A stretch of 50,023 bases of DNA from Eutrophocola sp964629325 (lineage in GTDB: Bacteria; Pseudomonadota; Gammaproteobacteria; Pseudomonadales; Pseudohongiellaceae), in the NCBI GenBank assembly GCA_964629325.1, contig CAZVSC010000019.1:1-50023 (forward strand), given 5' to 3'. The position numbers and the translations under genes are program-made. Below the pieces are notes generated by a model. That model was not told where the DNA came from. It made no database searches and saw only the letters and a program-made list of their open reading frames with translations. This document shows positions 23,786-32,217 of this stretch, one piece after another (positions within the stretch are counted from its first letter, which is position 1; each line of letters starts with the position of its first letter).

Positions 23786-25069
23786 TCAGATATCCACGCT
23801 GCCGCTGCTGTCCGCGAACGCATCGACCGGCACACCCACCCGGTCGAGCATGGTCACGAGCAGGTTCGAAATCGGCGTTTCGTCTGGCATCCGCACATGC
23901 TTGCCGCCGCTTACCCGGCCGGATGCAGCGCCGGCAACCACGATGGGCAGCTCGCTATGGTTGTGATCCTGGGAATTGCCCAGGCCGCTGCCATACAGCA
24001 CCAGCGAATGATCCAGCAGGGAACCGTCGCCATCCGGCGTGGCAGCAAGCCTGGACACAAAATACGCCAGCGTGTTGCGCAGGTGGTACGCATTCAGCGT
24101 GGCGTGGCGGTTCATGTTTTCCGGGATGTACATATGATGCGAGCAGTTGTGGAAGCCGTCATTCACCCCGCTTTCGGGAAACGCGCGGTTGCTCAGCTCC
24201 GCCGCCAGCAGCAGCGTCGACACGCGTGTCATGTCGGCCTGCCAGGCGAGCGTGATCAAATCTAACATCGCCATTGCATGGTCTTCGAAGCGCTCAGGTA
24301 TGCCCGTCGGACGCTCCGGCAATGCGAGGTCTCCGGGCAGCGAATCCATTTCCAGGCTCAGGCGGCGTTCCACTTCCCTTACGTCATTGAGGTACTGTTC
24401 CATGCGGATCCTGTCTCCCGAAGGCAGCGTACGCTGCAGGGAAAGCAGTTCATCCCGGACGACATCCAGAATGGTGGCCGATTGCGCGCGGCGCGCAGCC
24501 AGTTGCGCGGGGGTGCTGCCGTCGCCGAACAGGCGCTCGAACACCACGCGTGGATTGATCTGCATCGGCATCGGATTTGCGGGTGTGCGCCAGGAAATGG
24601 AGGCGCGTTCCTCCAGGGCGAGTTCCAGTGACGGCAGCCGCGTCTCCTGACCAATGAAATCCGCGGCCACCTGGTCCATCGAGGTGGGCGACGGACCAGT
24701 GCCGGGCGCGACACCGGTCAGCCAGCACTGGAAAGCGCGCCGGTGATGCCCGCCGGCGGAAGGGTCCCCTTCGTAAGCAATCGGCAAGGCCAGCCCGCTG
24801 ACCACGTTGATGTAATCGCGGTAGGGTTCCAGGGACTTCAGGCTTGGCGTGAAGTCCCAGTTCTGGCCCACCCCAGACGGCACCCACCGATCCGCGATAG
24901 CCCCGTGTGGTATATAGATGCAGGCCAGTCTCGAGGCCGGCGTACCCTGATCGGCGGCACGCACCATCCCTGCGGGCAGCATGGACTCCAGCAGGGGCAG
25001 GCCCAGTGCAACGCCCGCTCCCCTGAGCAGCTTCCTGCGCGATACATGTTTCCCGGTCAGGAAATGCAT
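23786..25069 (-). CDS. Tat-exported DUF1552 protein
   Basis: This is a 427-residue protein with twin-arginine signal HVSRRKLLRGAGVALGLPLL. The body is a DUF1552 domain: LACIYIPHGAIADRW, YINVVSGLALP, ATILDVVRDELLSLQRTLPS, and the C-terminal HSLVLYGSGLGNSQDHNHSE, rich in His and Asp. DUF1552 proteins sit next to DUF1592/DUF1585 cytochromes in planctomycetes, verrucomicrobia and marine gammaproteobacteria. The domain is reminiscent of sulfatase/phosphatase-fold (DUF1501-like) proteins, but its chemistry is unproven. GGAG lies just before the ATG. Tat export suggests a cofactor or metal inserted before secretion. Confidence 0.87.
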   Translation of the reverse strand: MHFLTGKHVSRRKLLRGAGVALGLPLLESMLPAGMVRAADQGTPASRLACIYIPHGAIADRWVPSGVGQNWDFTPSLKSLEPYRDYINVVSGLALPIAYEGDPSAGGHHRRAFQCWLTGVAPGTGPSPTSMDQVAADFIGQETRLPSLELALEERASISWRTPANPMPMQINPRVVFERLFGDGSTPAQLAARRAQSATILDVVRDELLSLQRTLPSGDRIRMEQYLNDVREVERRLSLEMDSLPGDLALPERPTGIPERFEDHAMAMLDLITLAWQADMTRVSTLLLAAELSNRAFPESGVNDGFHNCSHHMYIPENMNRHATLNAYHLRNTLAYFVSRLAATPDGDGSLLDHSLVLYGSGLGNSQDHNHSELPIVVAGAASGRVSGGKHVRMPDETPISNLLVTMLDRVGVPVDAFADSSGSVDI

Positions 25070-25082
25070 GTGCTATCTCCGT

Positions 25083-27446
25083 TCATTGTTCTGCCATCAC
25101 AGCCAGCGGCAGCTTGATGCGCTTTTGAAAAGGATCGCTTGTCACGATCGCCTGCACGAGCGCGGTCAGTGTAAAGCCGTCGGCGTTTGCCTTGCGAACG
25201 ATGCGCCGCACAGCAGGCTCGTCATAGTACTTGAGCTCCCTGCCCAGGGCATAGGTAAGCAGGCGCTCGGTGATGGCAGCCTGAAAGGCGTCCGGCCTGG
25301 CCAGCAAGGCCGCCCGCAGGGTGCCTGGGCCGTCGACCGGAGTGCCGTCGACCATCTCGGCACGGGTGTTGATCGGCAGGCCATTGTCGAGCGAACGCCA
25401 GCGACCGATGAGGTCGAAATTCTCCAGCGCAAACCCGATGGGATCCATGATCTTGTGGCAGGCCGCGCAGGCCGGATCGATGCGGTGCAGTTCCAGCCTC
25501 TGCCGCAAGGTATCGGCGGGCGCCTGCTCTCCCGGCGCCGCTTGCGGGTCGAGATTGGTCTCGACGCCGGGCGGTGGACTCGGCACGTGCGCACCGAGCA
25601 GGTTTTCCACTATCCAGGCGCCACGGATCACCGGCGAGGTTCGGTCAGGCACCGACGTGGCGGTCAGGATGCTGCCGTGGCCAAGGAGCCCCCTGCGCGG
25701 GCTGTTGGGCGGCAGGTCGACCTTGCGCATGTAACCGCCGTGGACACCGCTGATGCCGTAGTGCGCGGCGAGACGTCCGTTCAGGAACGTGTAGTCGGCG
25801 TCAAGCAGACCGAGCAGGTTGCTGTTATCGCGCACGATGCTCTGGAAGAAGAGGAGTGTTTCCTGTCGCATGGCCTCACGCAGGGCCGAATCGAATGCCG
25901 TGTCCTGCGGTGCGGCCGCATCCAGCTCACGAAGCTTCAGCCATTGACCGGCAAAATTTTCCACCAGGGCGTCGGCGCGCGGATCCGCCAGCATGCGTTG
26001 CACTTCTTGTGCAAGCACGCCCTCCTCGCCCAGCCTTCCTGCTGCGGCCAGTGACAACAGCTGCGCATCCGGGATGCTGCTCCAGAGGAAGAACGACAAC
26101 CGGGAGGCCAATTCCAGATCGCTGATCCGGTACACCTCGCCGTCGGCCAGCCCCTGCGGCTCCGCCTCGAAGCGGTACAGAAATCTCGGGTCCACCAGCA
26201 GCCAGGTCAGTGCGCCCTGTATGCCGCTCTCGAACGTCCCGCCGTCGCTATTGCGGCTCATGTCGAAGAACCGCATCAGCGTGTCCACTTCCCTGTCGCC
26301 GGGATCGATCGGCTGCCGGTACGCCTTTGTCGCAAGGTTCGCCAGTATCCGGCGCGCGCAGGACGCTTCTTCCCCGGCACGCGCCGGCTGGCAGGTAAAT
26401 ATGGTCCGTCGGCTTGGCGTGTCTCCTGGTCCCGTGATGTTGTACGGGCCGTCTATCTCAAGGCTGCGGACAGCGCCGCCCGACGCGTTGGTCTCGGCGA
26501 GATAGAGCTCACCGGCGCCGATACACCGCTTCTCATCGATGAGCGCCAGGGCAATGGTATGTGAACCGGCGGGAACCCTGAGCCGGAAGCGTTCGGGGTC
26601 TTCGACCGGCAGGGATGCACCATTGAACATGACTTCCAGTTGCGGACCGCCGCACCAGATCATACGACCCTGGTCATTGCCGCGCCCGTAGACGGGAATG
26701 TTGGCCGCTACATTGAATTCATATTCTGCATCGACCGGGAAGAAATGCTCCACCAGCATGCCGCCGCGGGTACCAAGCGGCAACCCTTCGACGTAGTCCT
26801 GCTGGGAGACGCCGTCACCCGGCGTGTATTCGACCTGGGTCGGCGCCGTGGACATATCGCCGATCGCCTGCAGGCTGATCTGTCTTGCCACCGCCAGGTA
26901 ACCTTCCAGCAGGGTTGGCGACATGCTCAGGGCCTCGGCGATATTGTCAAAGCCGGCTGCAGTGGCATCCGCCGGCAGACTGAGCACGAGATCGCCGGCA
27001 TCGAAGGCCAGCAGATCCCGCACCGCGTTGGCGTACTCGGCACGATTCAGGCGTGACACCGGTTCTGCACCCGGGTTGGGTGATTGCGCCCACGCCAGGT
27101 CCAGGCCGGTGCCCAGCCACTGCACCATGCCATCGAGAACGGCCCGTTCCGGCCGGGGATTGCCCTGGGGTGGCATCAGGCCCGCGCGCACCTTGCGTAT
27201 GGCCTCTTCCCAGGTCGCCGCGTCGTGCTCCAGCTCCGTCAGGGACATCAGGTCGAAGGCCACGCCCCCCGCCCAATCCGTGGCGTTGTGGCATTCCAGG
27301 CAGTATTGCTCCACGAGCGCCTGTTGCCGCTCAGTGCCCAGCGTCCAGTTTTCGAGGTCGGCAACGGGATCATCAGCACCAAGGGAGGCGTGGCTCCAGA
27401 CGGCTACCACGGCAACAGCTGTCAATGTGAAAGTATGTCTATTCAA
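25083..27446 (-). CDS. Multidomain planctomycete-type cytochrome (DUF1587/1595/1592/1588/1585)
   Basis: This is a 787-residue exported protein. A cytochrome c-like haem site CLECH (49-53) follows the signal peptide. DUF1587 (about 130-195, SRLNRAEYANAVRDLLAF) and DUF1595 come next. Then follow DUF1592 (about 440-560, ELASRLSFFLWSSIPD) and DUF1588 (about 590-690) with PVIRGAWIVENLLGA and a second haem-like CAACH in PACAACHKIMDPIGFALE. DUF1585 closes the protein (TERLLTYALGRELKYYDE). The family is thought to be periplasmic haem-dependent oxidation machinery of unknown substrate. The start is TTG at 27446 with GGGGAA six bases before it. It is the first gene of the run with the DUF1552 and ankyrin genes. 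Confidence 0.87.
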   Translation of the reverse strand: MNRHTFTLTAVAVVAVWSHASLGADDPVADLENWTLGTERQQALVEQYCLECHNATDWAGGVAFDLMSLTELEHDAATWEEAIRKVRAGLMPPQGNPRPERAVLDGMVQWLGTGLDLAWAQSPNPGAEPVSRLNRAEYANAVRDLLAFDAGDLVLSLPADATAAGFDNIAEALSMSPTLLEGYLAVARQISLQAIGDMSTAPTQVEYTPGDGVSQQDYVEGLPLGTRGGMLVEHFFPVDAEYEFNVAANIPVYGRGNDQGRMIWCGGPQLEVMFNGASLPVEDPERFRLRVPAGSHTIALALIDEKRCIGAGELYLAETNASGGAVRSLEIDGPYNITGPGDTPSRRTIFTCQPARAGEEASCARRILANLATKAYRQPIDPGDREVDTLMRFFDMSRNSDGGTFESGIQGALTWLLVDPRFLYRFEAEPQGLADGEVYRISDLELASRLSFFLWSSIPDAQLLSLAAAGRLGEEGVLAQEVQRMLADPRADALVENFAGQWLKLRELDAAAPQDTAFDSALREAMRQETLLFFQSIVRDNSNLLGLLDADYTFLNGRLAAHYGISGVHGGYMRKVDLPPNSPRRGLLGHGSILTATSVPDRTSPVIRGAWIVENLLGAHVPSPPPGVETNLDPQAAPGEQAPADTLRQRLELHRIDPACAACHKIMDPIGFALENFDLIGRWRSLDNGLPINTRAEMVDGTPVDGPGTLRAALLARPDAFQAAITERLLTYALGRELKYYDEPAVRRIVRKANADGFTLTALVQAIVTSDPFQKRIKLPLAVMAEQ

Positions 27447-27558
27447 TACACTTTCCCCGGTCCGAATGGAAAAGTCTCTTTAATGCACCAATGGTATCTC
27501 AATACGTGCAGGTAAACACCACGGCGGGAGCTTCCCTCTAGAATCCTTTCGGATACAG

Positions 27559-28926
27559 TCAGAAGAAAAAAGTCAGGTCGGTATAAAAGAATGAAGGGTT
27601 GCCTGCACCAGTCGCGTTCGGCGCATGGTCGAAGAAACTGCCGTTGCGATAAAACGCACCGCCGGCTTCCAGGCGCACCACTTGCGGTTTCAGCCAGTGC
27701 CTGACCCGGAATTCAAACTGGTCGCCGGCGTTCTTCCCGGCCTGGCCGGACGCATCGCGGACACCGGAACTGGCAAATGTGTCCCTGGCGGCAGCCAGGG
27801 TGTTATGACGCAGTGACAGCATCACATCGGCGCCCTCTGCCGGCTCCAGCTGCAGGCGCAGGGCGGCAGACTGAAAATTACTGCGGCCCAGAATACCGTA
27901 AATACCGGTGGGCCCGAACTCCCGGCGTGGACCGAACAAGCCATCGAAGCGTTCGAATTGCACATTCCCCGGCTGGCGGTCGCCGCTGCCCCGGGTCCAT
28001 TCCAGGGCAAGCCGGGGCTGCCAGGCAACCGGGAATGTGTAACCCAGGTTGGCCTGCACGAAGGTCGCCGAGACATCCAGGGTCCTGGTATCGCTGGCCT
28101 GCTTGCCGGCTCGCCGTGAACCCCACTGGTAGGCCAACTCCAGTTCGTAATGCCAGTGACCTGCTGCAGGTGATGTGAGGATGCGGAAGCCGGGAGTGTA
28201 GAGTTCGCGATCTGCTGTGCCCGCTTTGCCCGCCTCATCCTGTTCGTGCAGGCCGAACAGGTAGGTTTCCAGAGTCGGGCCACCCGCGACCGGGACCGTC
28301 CGGTAATAAATGCCGCTGAACTGCAGGGCGTCATCCGCCTCGTCCCGTTCGATGTCATTGTCCAGCAAACCCGTCGGGTCTGCCGGCCTGATGGCCACCG
28401 GCATGACCCAGAAGGTCGTGAGGGTGCTGTTAGCCGTTGGCTGCCACTGCACCTGCACGCCGGAAAAGTTCTGGATGGTGTTGCGATAACCGTGGCGGCC
28501 GACCAGCCGCTGGTTACCCAGACCGAGAGTGAACAGACCGGCCTTGAGGTTCAACGCATCGCCATCGCGGAAGGTGTCTTTAAGGTTATAGGCCGCATAC
28601 AGCTGCAGCGGCTCCACGGCATTGATTTCATGAGTGGTCAGCCCGCTGCCTGCATCGTTCAGGTAATTGCGGGAATCCTGCAGCTCGATAACGAGAGACA
28701 GGGCGCCGCGATCCGCCTGCAGCCTGCCCAGGGTGCGCATGCTCAATGCCTGGTCGCTGCCGCTGAGGCCGGGACGAAACGGATTGTCCAGTGTCAGCAG
28801 CCGGGAGCGGTGGCTGCCGCTGAAGGAAAATTGCCAGTTGTCCAAGGATTGGCTTTCAGCTGCAAGACCAGTTGTCGGGCTGATCAACCCGAACGTGCAG
28901 AGAAACAGGACAAAGCAGGGTTTCAT
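27559..28926 (-). CDS. Alginate-export-type outer-membrane porin
   Basis: This is a 455-residue beta-barrel protein with signal peptide FVLFLCTFGLISPTTGLAA and a C-terminal aromatic strand ending FFYTDLTFFF, as outer-membrane proteins do. The early WQFSFSGSHRSRLLTLDNPF and LQADRGALSLVIELQDSRNY, the barrel strand LNLKAGLFTLGLGNQRLVG and repeated charged loops match the alginate export (AlgE-like) family. Relatives export alginate or take up acidic or aromatic compounds. It lies upstream of, and on the same strand as, the DUF1592 operon, with about 110 bases between. It could supply that operon's substrate. Confidence 0.8.
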   Translation of the reverse strand: MKPCFVLFLCTFGLISPTTGLAAESQSLDNWQFSFSGSHRSRLLTLDNPFRPGLSGSDQALSMRTLGRLQADRGALSLVIELQDSRNYLNDAGSGLTTHEINAVEPLQLYAAYNLKDTFRDGDALNLKAGLFTLGLGNQRLVGRHGYRNTIQNFSGVQVQWQPTANSTLTTFWVMPVAIRPADPTGLLDNDIERDEADDALQFSGIYYRTVPVAGGPTLETYLFGLHEQDEAGKAGTADRELYTPGFRILTSPAAGHWHYELELAYQWGSRRAGKQASDTRTLDVSATFVQANLGYTFPVAWQPRLALEWTRGSGDRQPGNVQFERFDGLFGPRREFGPTGIYGILGRSNFQSAALRLQLEPAEGADVMLSLRHNTLAAARDTFASSGVRDASGQAGKNAGDQFEFRVRHWLKPQVVRLEAGGAFYRNGSFFDHAPNATGAGNPSFFYTDLTFFF

Positions 28927-29018
28927 TGGGAGACAGGCTGGCGAAAAGGGGCTGATTGTAGCGACCACAAACCCGCATAACAATGACATCCGTTTAGCCT
29001 GCCTCCATTGCTTCCCCT

Positions 29019-29048
29019 TTGCTTCCGGCGCGCCAGAGCGGCTAGACT
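29019..29048 (+). promoter_or_regulatory. Candidate sigma-70 promoter for the 29078-32111 operon
   Basis: A TTGCTT -35-like box (29019-29024) and TAGACT -10-like box (29043-29048) are 18 bases apart. They lie about 30 bases before the start of the first gene. The match is partial and was not tested. Confidence 0.35.
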
Positions 29049-29077
29049 ACGAACACACACTATTAAGGGTGATAACC

Positions 29078-30487
29078 ATGCATAACAAAACCCTGCGGCT
29101 GGCCGTGTCAGCATTCATGACTTTCACCATGACCTCACTATTCGCGCAGACCGTGGCGGACATTGGCTTCGACAGCGTAGGACGGGCATGGCCGCTCGAG
29201 CATGATTTGAACGAGTACCACATGACCGGCGCGACCACCCGCACAGGGCTCGGCAACCCGGCCTACCGGACACAGATCCCGTTCGATCCGCGCCGCGACC
29301 CGGGCACCGGCTTCGTCGGATCGGCCCGCGACGGCGCCACACCGCCCGGTATCGAACCGCTCCCCAAAGATCTCTTTACGACGACAGACTTCTACCAGGA
29401 TCGCGAGCTGTGGAGCGATCCCCGCTACTTCCGCTGCAACAGCTCCGCCGCGCTCGAGGATTTCCGCGGCCAGGATGGCCTGATTGGCGAGAACCCGCCG
29501 GCCATTGCGCCCTGGGGATATTGCGACCGCGACTATCCGCGCGAGTCGATCGTGAGCCCCTACCCATTTGCCACCGCTCAGGCACACTACGAAGCCCTGC
29601 TCGCCGAGACGCGTGGACGCGGCGGCCCCACCGAGCACACCTACGCCACCGTCCCCGGCGAATGGACCGGGCGCTACGATCATCCCGCGAAGGCGGACAA
29701 CCAGTACTGGATTCGCATGCGCCACGTGCAGGTGCCGACCATCCTGTCGCTGCTGACACCCGAATACCAGCAGCGCTTCGTCCAGGAGGCCTATCACCAC
29801 GGCAAGACCAATGCGCCGCAGTGGCCATCGCAGTACTGCTGGGCGGAAGGCTTCCTGCGCCGCTGGCACGAGTCCGCGCTGTGGGAGCAGTCCGTCATGG
29901 TGACCCCCAACATGGTGCAGTTCCTCGGCGGCGTCGCGCGCAACTTCATCACCAATATCCACATCGGTCGCTCCTTCACTATTGATAACGACGTTGACGG
30001 AGAAGTACCCCGGCTGGGCGCCGACGTGCCACGCTGGTACGGCGAGACCATCGGTTTCTGGGACGGCGATACGCTCATTACCTGGACCTCGAACATCCAG
30101 GGCTGGTCCAGCCACGCGGCCTTCGAATTCTCGAACCGGATGCAGACCATCGAGATCTACACGCCGAACCGGGACGCTGACGGCAACTTCCTCGGCCTCA
30201 ACCATGAATCCATCCTCTATGACCCCGAGGCGCTGGTGGAACCGGTGCGCATTATCCGCAACCTCACACGGCTCAGCGGTTTCGAGGAAGGCGAACCGCA
30301 GCCGTTCATCGAATGCGTGCAGTCCATTTTCCCGATCGACGGCTCGGCGACCCCGCTCAATCCCGGTGACGTGATCGAATACGAGATACCGGACATGTAC
30401 GGGCGGCCCTGGGCGCACCTGTGGGAGAAATTCTGGGAAGACGGCATGGAGCAGCCGCAGGAAGAAGACATCTTCAGCTTCGAGTGA
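29078..30487 (+). CDS. Unrecognised secreted protein with GxWDGDxL module (copy 2)
   Basis: This is a 469-residue exported protein (signal MTFTMTSLFAQ region) and a close paralogue of the protein at 18776-20215. Conserved blocks run in the same order: FDSVGRAWP, DLFTTTDFYQDRELW, YFRCNSSAALEDF, CDRDYPRESIVSPYPFATAQ, LTPEYQQRFVQEAYHHGKTN, SQYCWAEGFLRRW, RLGADVPRWYGETIGFWDGD, and ECVQSIFPIDGSATPL before EIPDMYGRPWAHLW. Invariant Trp, Cys, His and Asp in these blocks suggest a real enzyme or binding protein, but I recognise no known family. AAGGGTGAT lies before the ATG at 29078. It leads an operon with a DUF6152 fusion protein and a small membrane protein. Confidence 0.77.
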   Translation: MHNKTLRLAVSAFMTFTMTSLFAQTVADIGFDSVGRAWPLEHDLNEYHMTGATTRTGLGNPAYRTQIPFDPRRDPGTGFVGSARDGATPPGIEPLPKDLFTTTDFYQDRELWSDPRYFRCNSSAALEDFRGQDGLIGENPPAIAPWGYCDRDYPRESIVSPYPFATAQAHYEALLAETRGRGGPTEHTYATVPGEWTGRYDHPAKADNQYWIRMRHVQVPTILSLLTPEYQQRFVQEAYHHGKTNAPQWPSQYCWAEGFLRRWHESALWEQSVMVTPNMVQFLGGVARNFITNIHIGRSFTIDNDVDGEVPRLGADVPRWYGETIGFWDGDTLITWTSNIQGWSSHAAFEFSNRMQTIEIYTPNRDADGNFLGLNHESILYDPEALVEPVRIIRNLTRLSGFEEGEPQPFIECVQSIFPIDGSATPLNPGDVIEYEIPDMYGRPWAHLWEKFWEDGMEQPQEEDIFSFE

Positions 30488-30545
30488 CTAATTCGCGGGA
30501 CACTGATAACGTAATCACTTTCCGCAAGCATCGAAGGGGGAGCGG

Positions 30546-31592
30546 ATGACAAACCTGATTTCATGCCGGGCGCTGATCGCGCCGATGTTCATAGTGCTTG
30601 TCCTGCCCGCGCAGGCCCATCACAGCTGGGCACCCTACGACCTGGAAAGCGAGGTGACGCTCGAGGGCGTAATCACCGAATACTCATGGGCCAACCCGCA
30701 TACCTACATTCTCCTGGAAACGACGGGCGCCGACGGCGGCACCGTATCCTGGGAAATCGAAGCGTCTTCGGCGGTGGTCATGCGCAACCGCGGCTGGGCG
30801 AAAGACACCGTCGCCGTGGGTGACCATGTCACCATCTTCGCCAACCCCTCGACCAACCCCAGCCAGAGGCATGCGCTCGGCGCCCGCCTGATCACGCCCG
30901 ACAACATCCTGCTGGAAATGCGCAAGGTCAACAGCGGCGCGCCGGTTGTCGTCGTACCCGAGGAAGGCTCCCCCACCCTCGCCGGCCAGTGGCGCACCGT
31001 CACCACGCCCGAGATCAGCCGGCATTTTTTCTTCTTCGAACCCACCGACTGGCCATTGACGGAAGCGGGCTTGCGCGCGCACGCAACCTTCGAGAACGCC
31101 AATAATCCGGGCAAAAACTGCGTATCCTATGCGTCGCCATTCCTGATGATCATCGGGGATGCCAAAACGATCACGCTGGGTGAGGACCAGATCATCATCC
31201 GCACCGAGCTTGAGAGCGCGGAACGCATCATTCATATGAACGAGACCTCGCACGAAGGCATTGAACCCTCGGTGCAGGGCCATTCCATCGGGCACTGGGA
31301 AGGCGATGTGCTGGTGGTCGACACGGCAAAGTTTGCCGAGCACGGCATGGGCAATGCGCAGAAACTGCCGTCCGGTCCGGACAAGCATCTTGTCGAGCGC
31401 TTCGAACTTGGCGAGGATGGCACCACCATCACCTACAGTTTCGAGATGACCGACCCGCTGTATATCAACGGACCGATCAGCTACGAGATGCCTTGGGTAT
31501 ATGCGCCGGACTTCGAGAAAATCGATTTGCCCTGCGATCCGGAAAGCGCGCAACGTTTCCTGCAGCTGCCGGAAAGCTTCCTTGAAGAGTAA
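30546..31592 (+). CDS. DUF6152 protein fused to a GxWEGDxL beta module
   Basis: This is a 348-residue exported protein. After the signal peptide (IAPMFIVLVLPAQA) comes HHSWAPYDLESEVTLEGVIT, the start of DUF6152, followed by YSWANPHTYILLE and GDHVTIFANPSTNPSQRHAL. The second half is a separate beta-rich domain with GHSIGHWEGDVLVVDTAKFA, HLVERFELGEDGTTITYSF and DPLYINGPI. This module is widespread in soil and marine bacteria, usually beside or fused to DUF6152, and is diverged from the module in the preceding gene. Its function is unknown; ligand binding in the periplasm is a guess. GGGGGAG lies just before the ATG, 58 bases after copy 2. Confidence 0.82.
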   Translation: MTNLISCRALIAPMFIVLVLPAQAHHSWAPYDLESEVTLEGVITEYSWANPHTYILLETTGADGGTVSWEIEASSAVVMRNRGWAKDTVAVGDHVTIFANPSTNPSQRHALGARLITPDNILLEMRKVNSGAPVVVVPEEGSPTLAGQWRTVTTPEISRHFFFFEPTDWPLTEAGLRAHATFENANNPGKNCVSYASPFLMIIGDAKTITLGEDQIIIRTELESAERIIHMNETSHEGIEPSVQGHSIGHWEGDVLVVDTAKFAEHGMGNAQKLPSGPDKHLVERFELGEDGTTITYSFEMTDPLYINGPISYEMPWVYAPDFEKIDLPCDPESAQRFLQLPESFLEE

Positions 31593-31628
31593 CCAACATT
31601 AAAAAGTCATAATAAGAGGAAAGTATTG

Positions 31629-32111
31629 ATGTACCGGATTGTTAAGGTCGGCCTGATGGCAACGGCCGCCCTTTGGGCCATTTGCGGCGCACTGTACAAC
31701 ATCACCAACTGGACCGAGTCGCTGACCTACGTGGAAGCAGTAACCTCCATGTCCCTGTTCGAGGGTGGCGCGGAGAGCTGGCAGGCCACCTCCAACCCGC
31801 TGGTCATTTGGCTTGGTGTACTGTTCATCTTCCTGTCCAAGGTCGCTGCTGCCGGTTTGTGCAGTCTGTCTGCCTGGCGCATGTGGTTTTCCCGCAACGA
31901 TAACGCCGCCTTCAAAGCCGCCCGCCAGCTCGGCATGGCCGGCTGCGGCATCGCGGTCATCATGCTGTTCGGTGGATTTATCGCCATTGCCGAGAACTTC
32001 TTCGACCTCTGGCGTGCCAATGAAGCGGGTGCCGCCATTCTGGGCGCCGCGTATCGTTATGGCGGCGTCATGGCGTTGATAGCCATCATGGTCGGGGCGA
32101 CGGACGACTGA
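31629..32111 (+). CDS. Small four-helix membrane protein (DUF2165-like)
   Basis: This 160-residue protein has four hydrophobic helices: about 7-26, 60-80, 100-122 and 137-154 (VKVGLMATAALWAICGALYN, LVIWLGVLFIFLSKVAAAGL, GMAGCGIAVIMLFGGFIAIA, GGVMALIAIMVGA). The layout and the LYNITNW segment suggest the DUF2165 family of small inner-membrane proteins of unknown role. The ATG at 31629 is chosen, with AGGA eight bases before; a TTG one codon earlier is also possible. It ends the operon, about 50 bases ahead of a strong terminator. Confidence 0.72.
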   Translation: MYRIVKVGLMATAALWAICGALYNITNWTESLTYVEAVTSMSLFEGGAESWQATSNPLVIWLGVLFIFLSKVAAAGLCSLSAWRMWFSRNDNAAFKAARQLGMAGCGIAVIMLFGGFIAIAENFFDLWRANEAGAAILGAAYRYGGVMALIAIMVGATDD

Positions 32112-32163
32112 GCATTTCCCAGAAAAAGCCTGTCAAACTGGCAAAGTCAGATGAATACCCTGA

Positions 32164-32199
32164 AAAGCAAAACCCCGGCATGAGCCGGGGTTTTGCTTT
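32164..32199. terminator. Bidirectional rho-independent terminator
   Basis: A long perfect stem, AAAGCAAAACCCCGGC and its complement, closes a four-base loop. It has A- and T-rich arms on both sides and separates the convergent operon at 29078-32111 from the first G8 gene. Confidence 0.9.
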
Positions 32200-32217
32200 C
32201 GTTCAGAGGCGCCCTGA

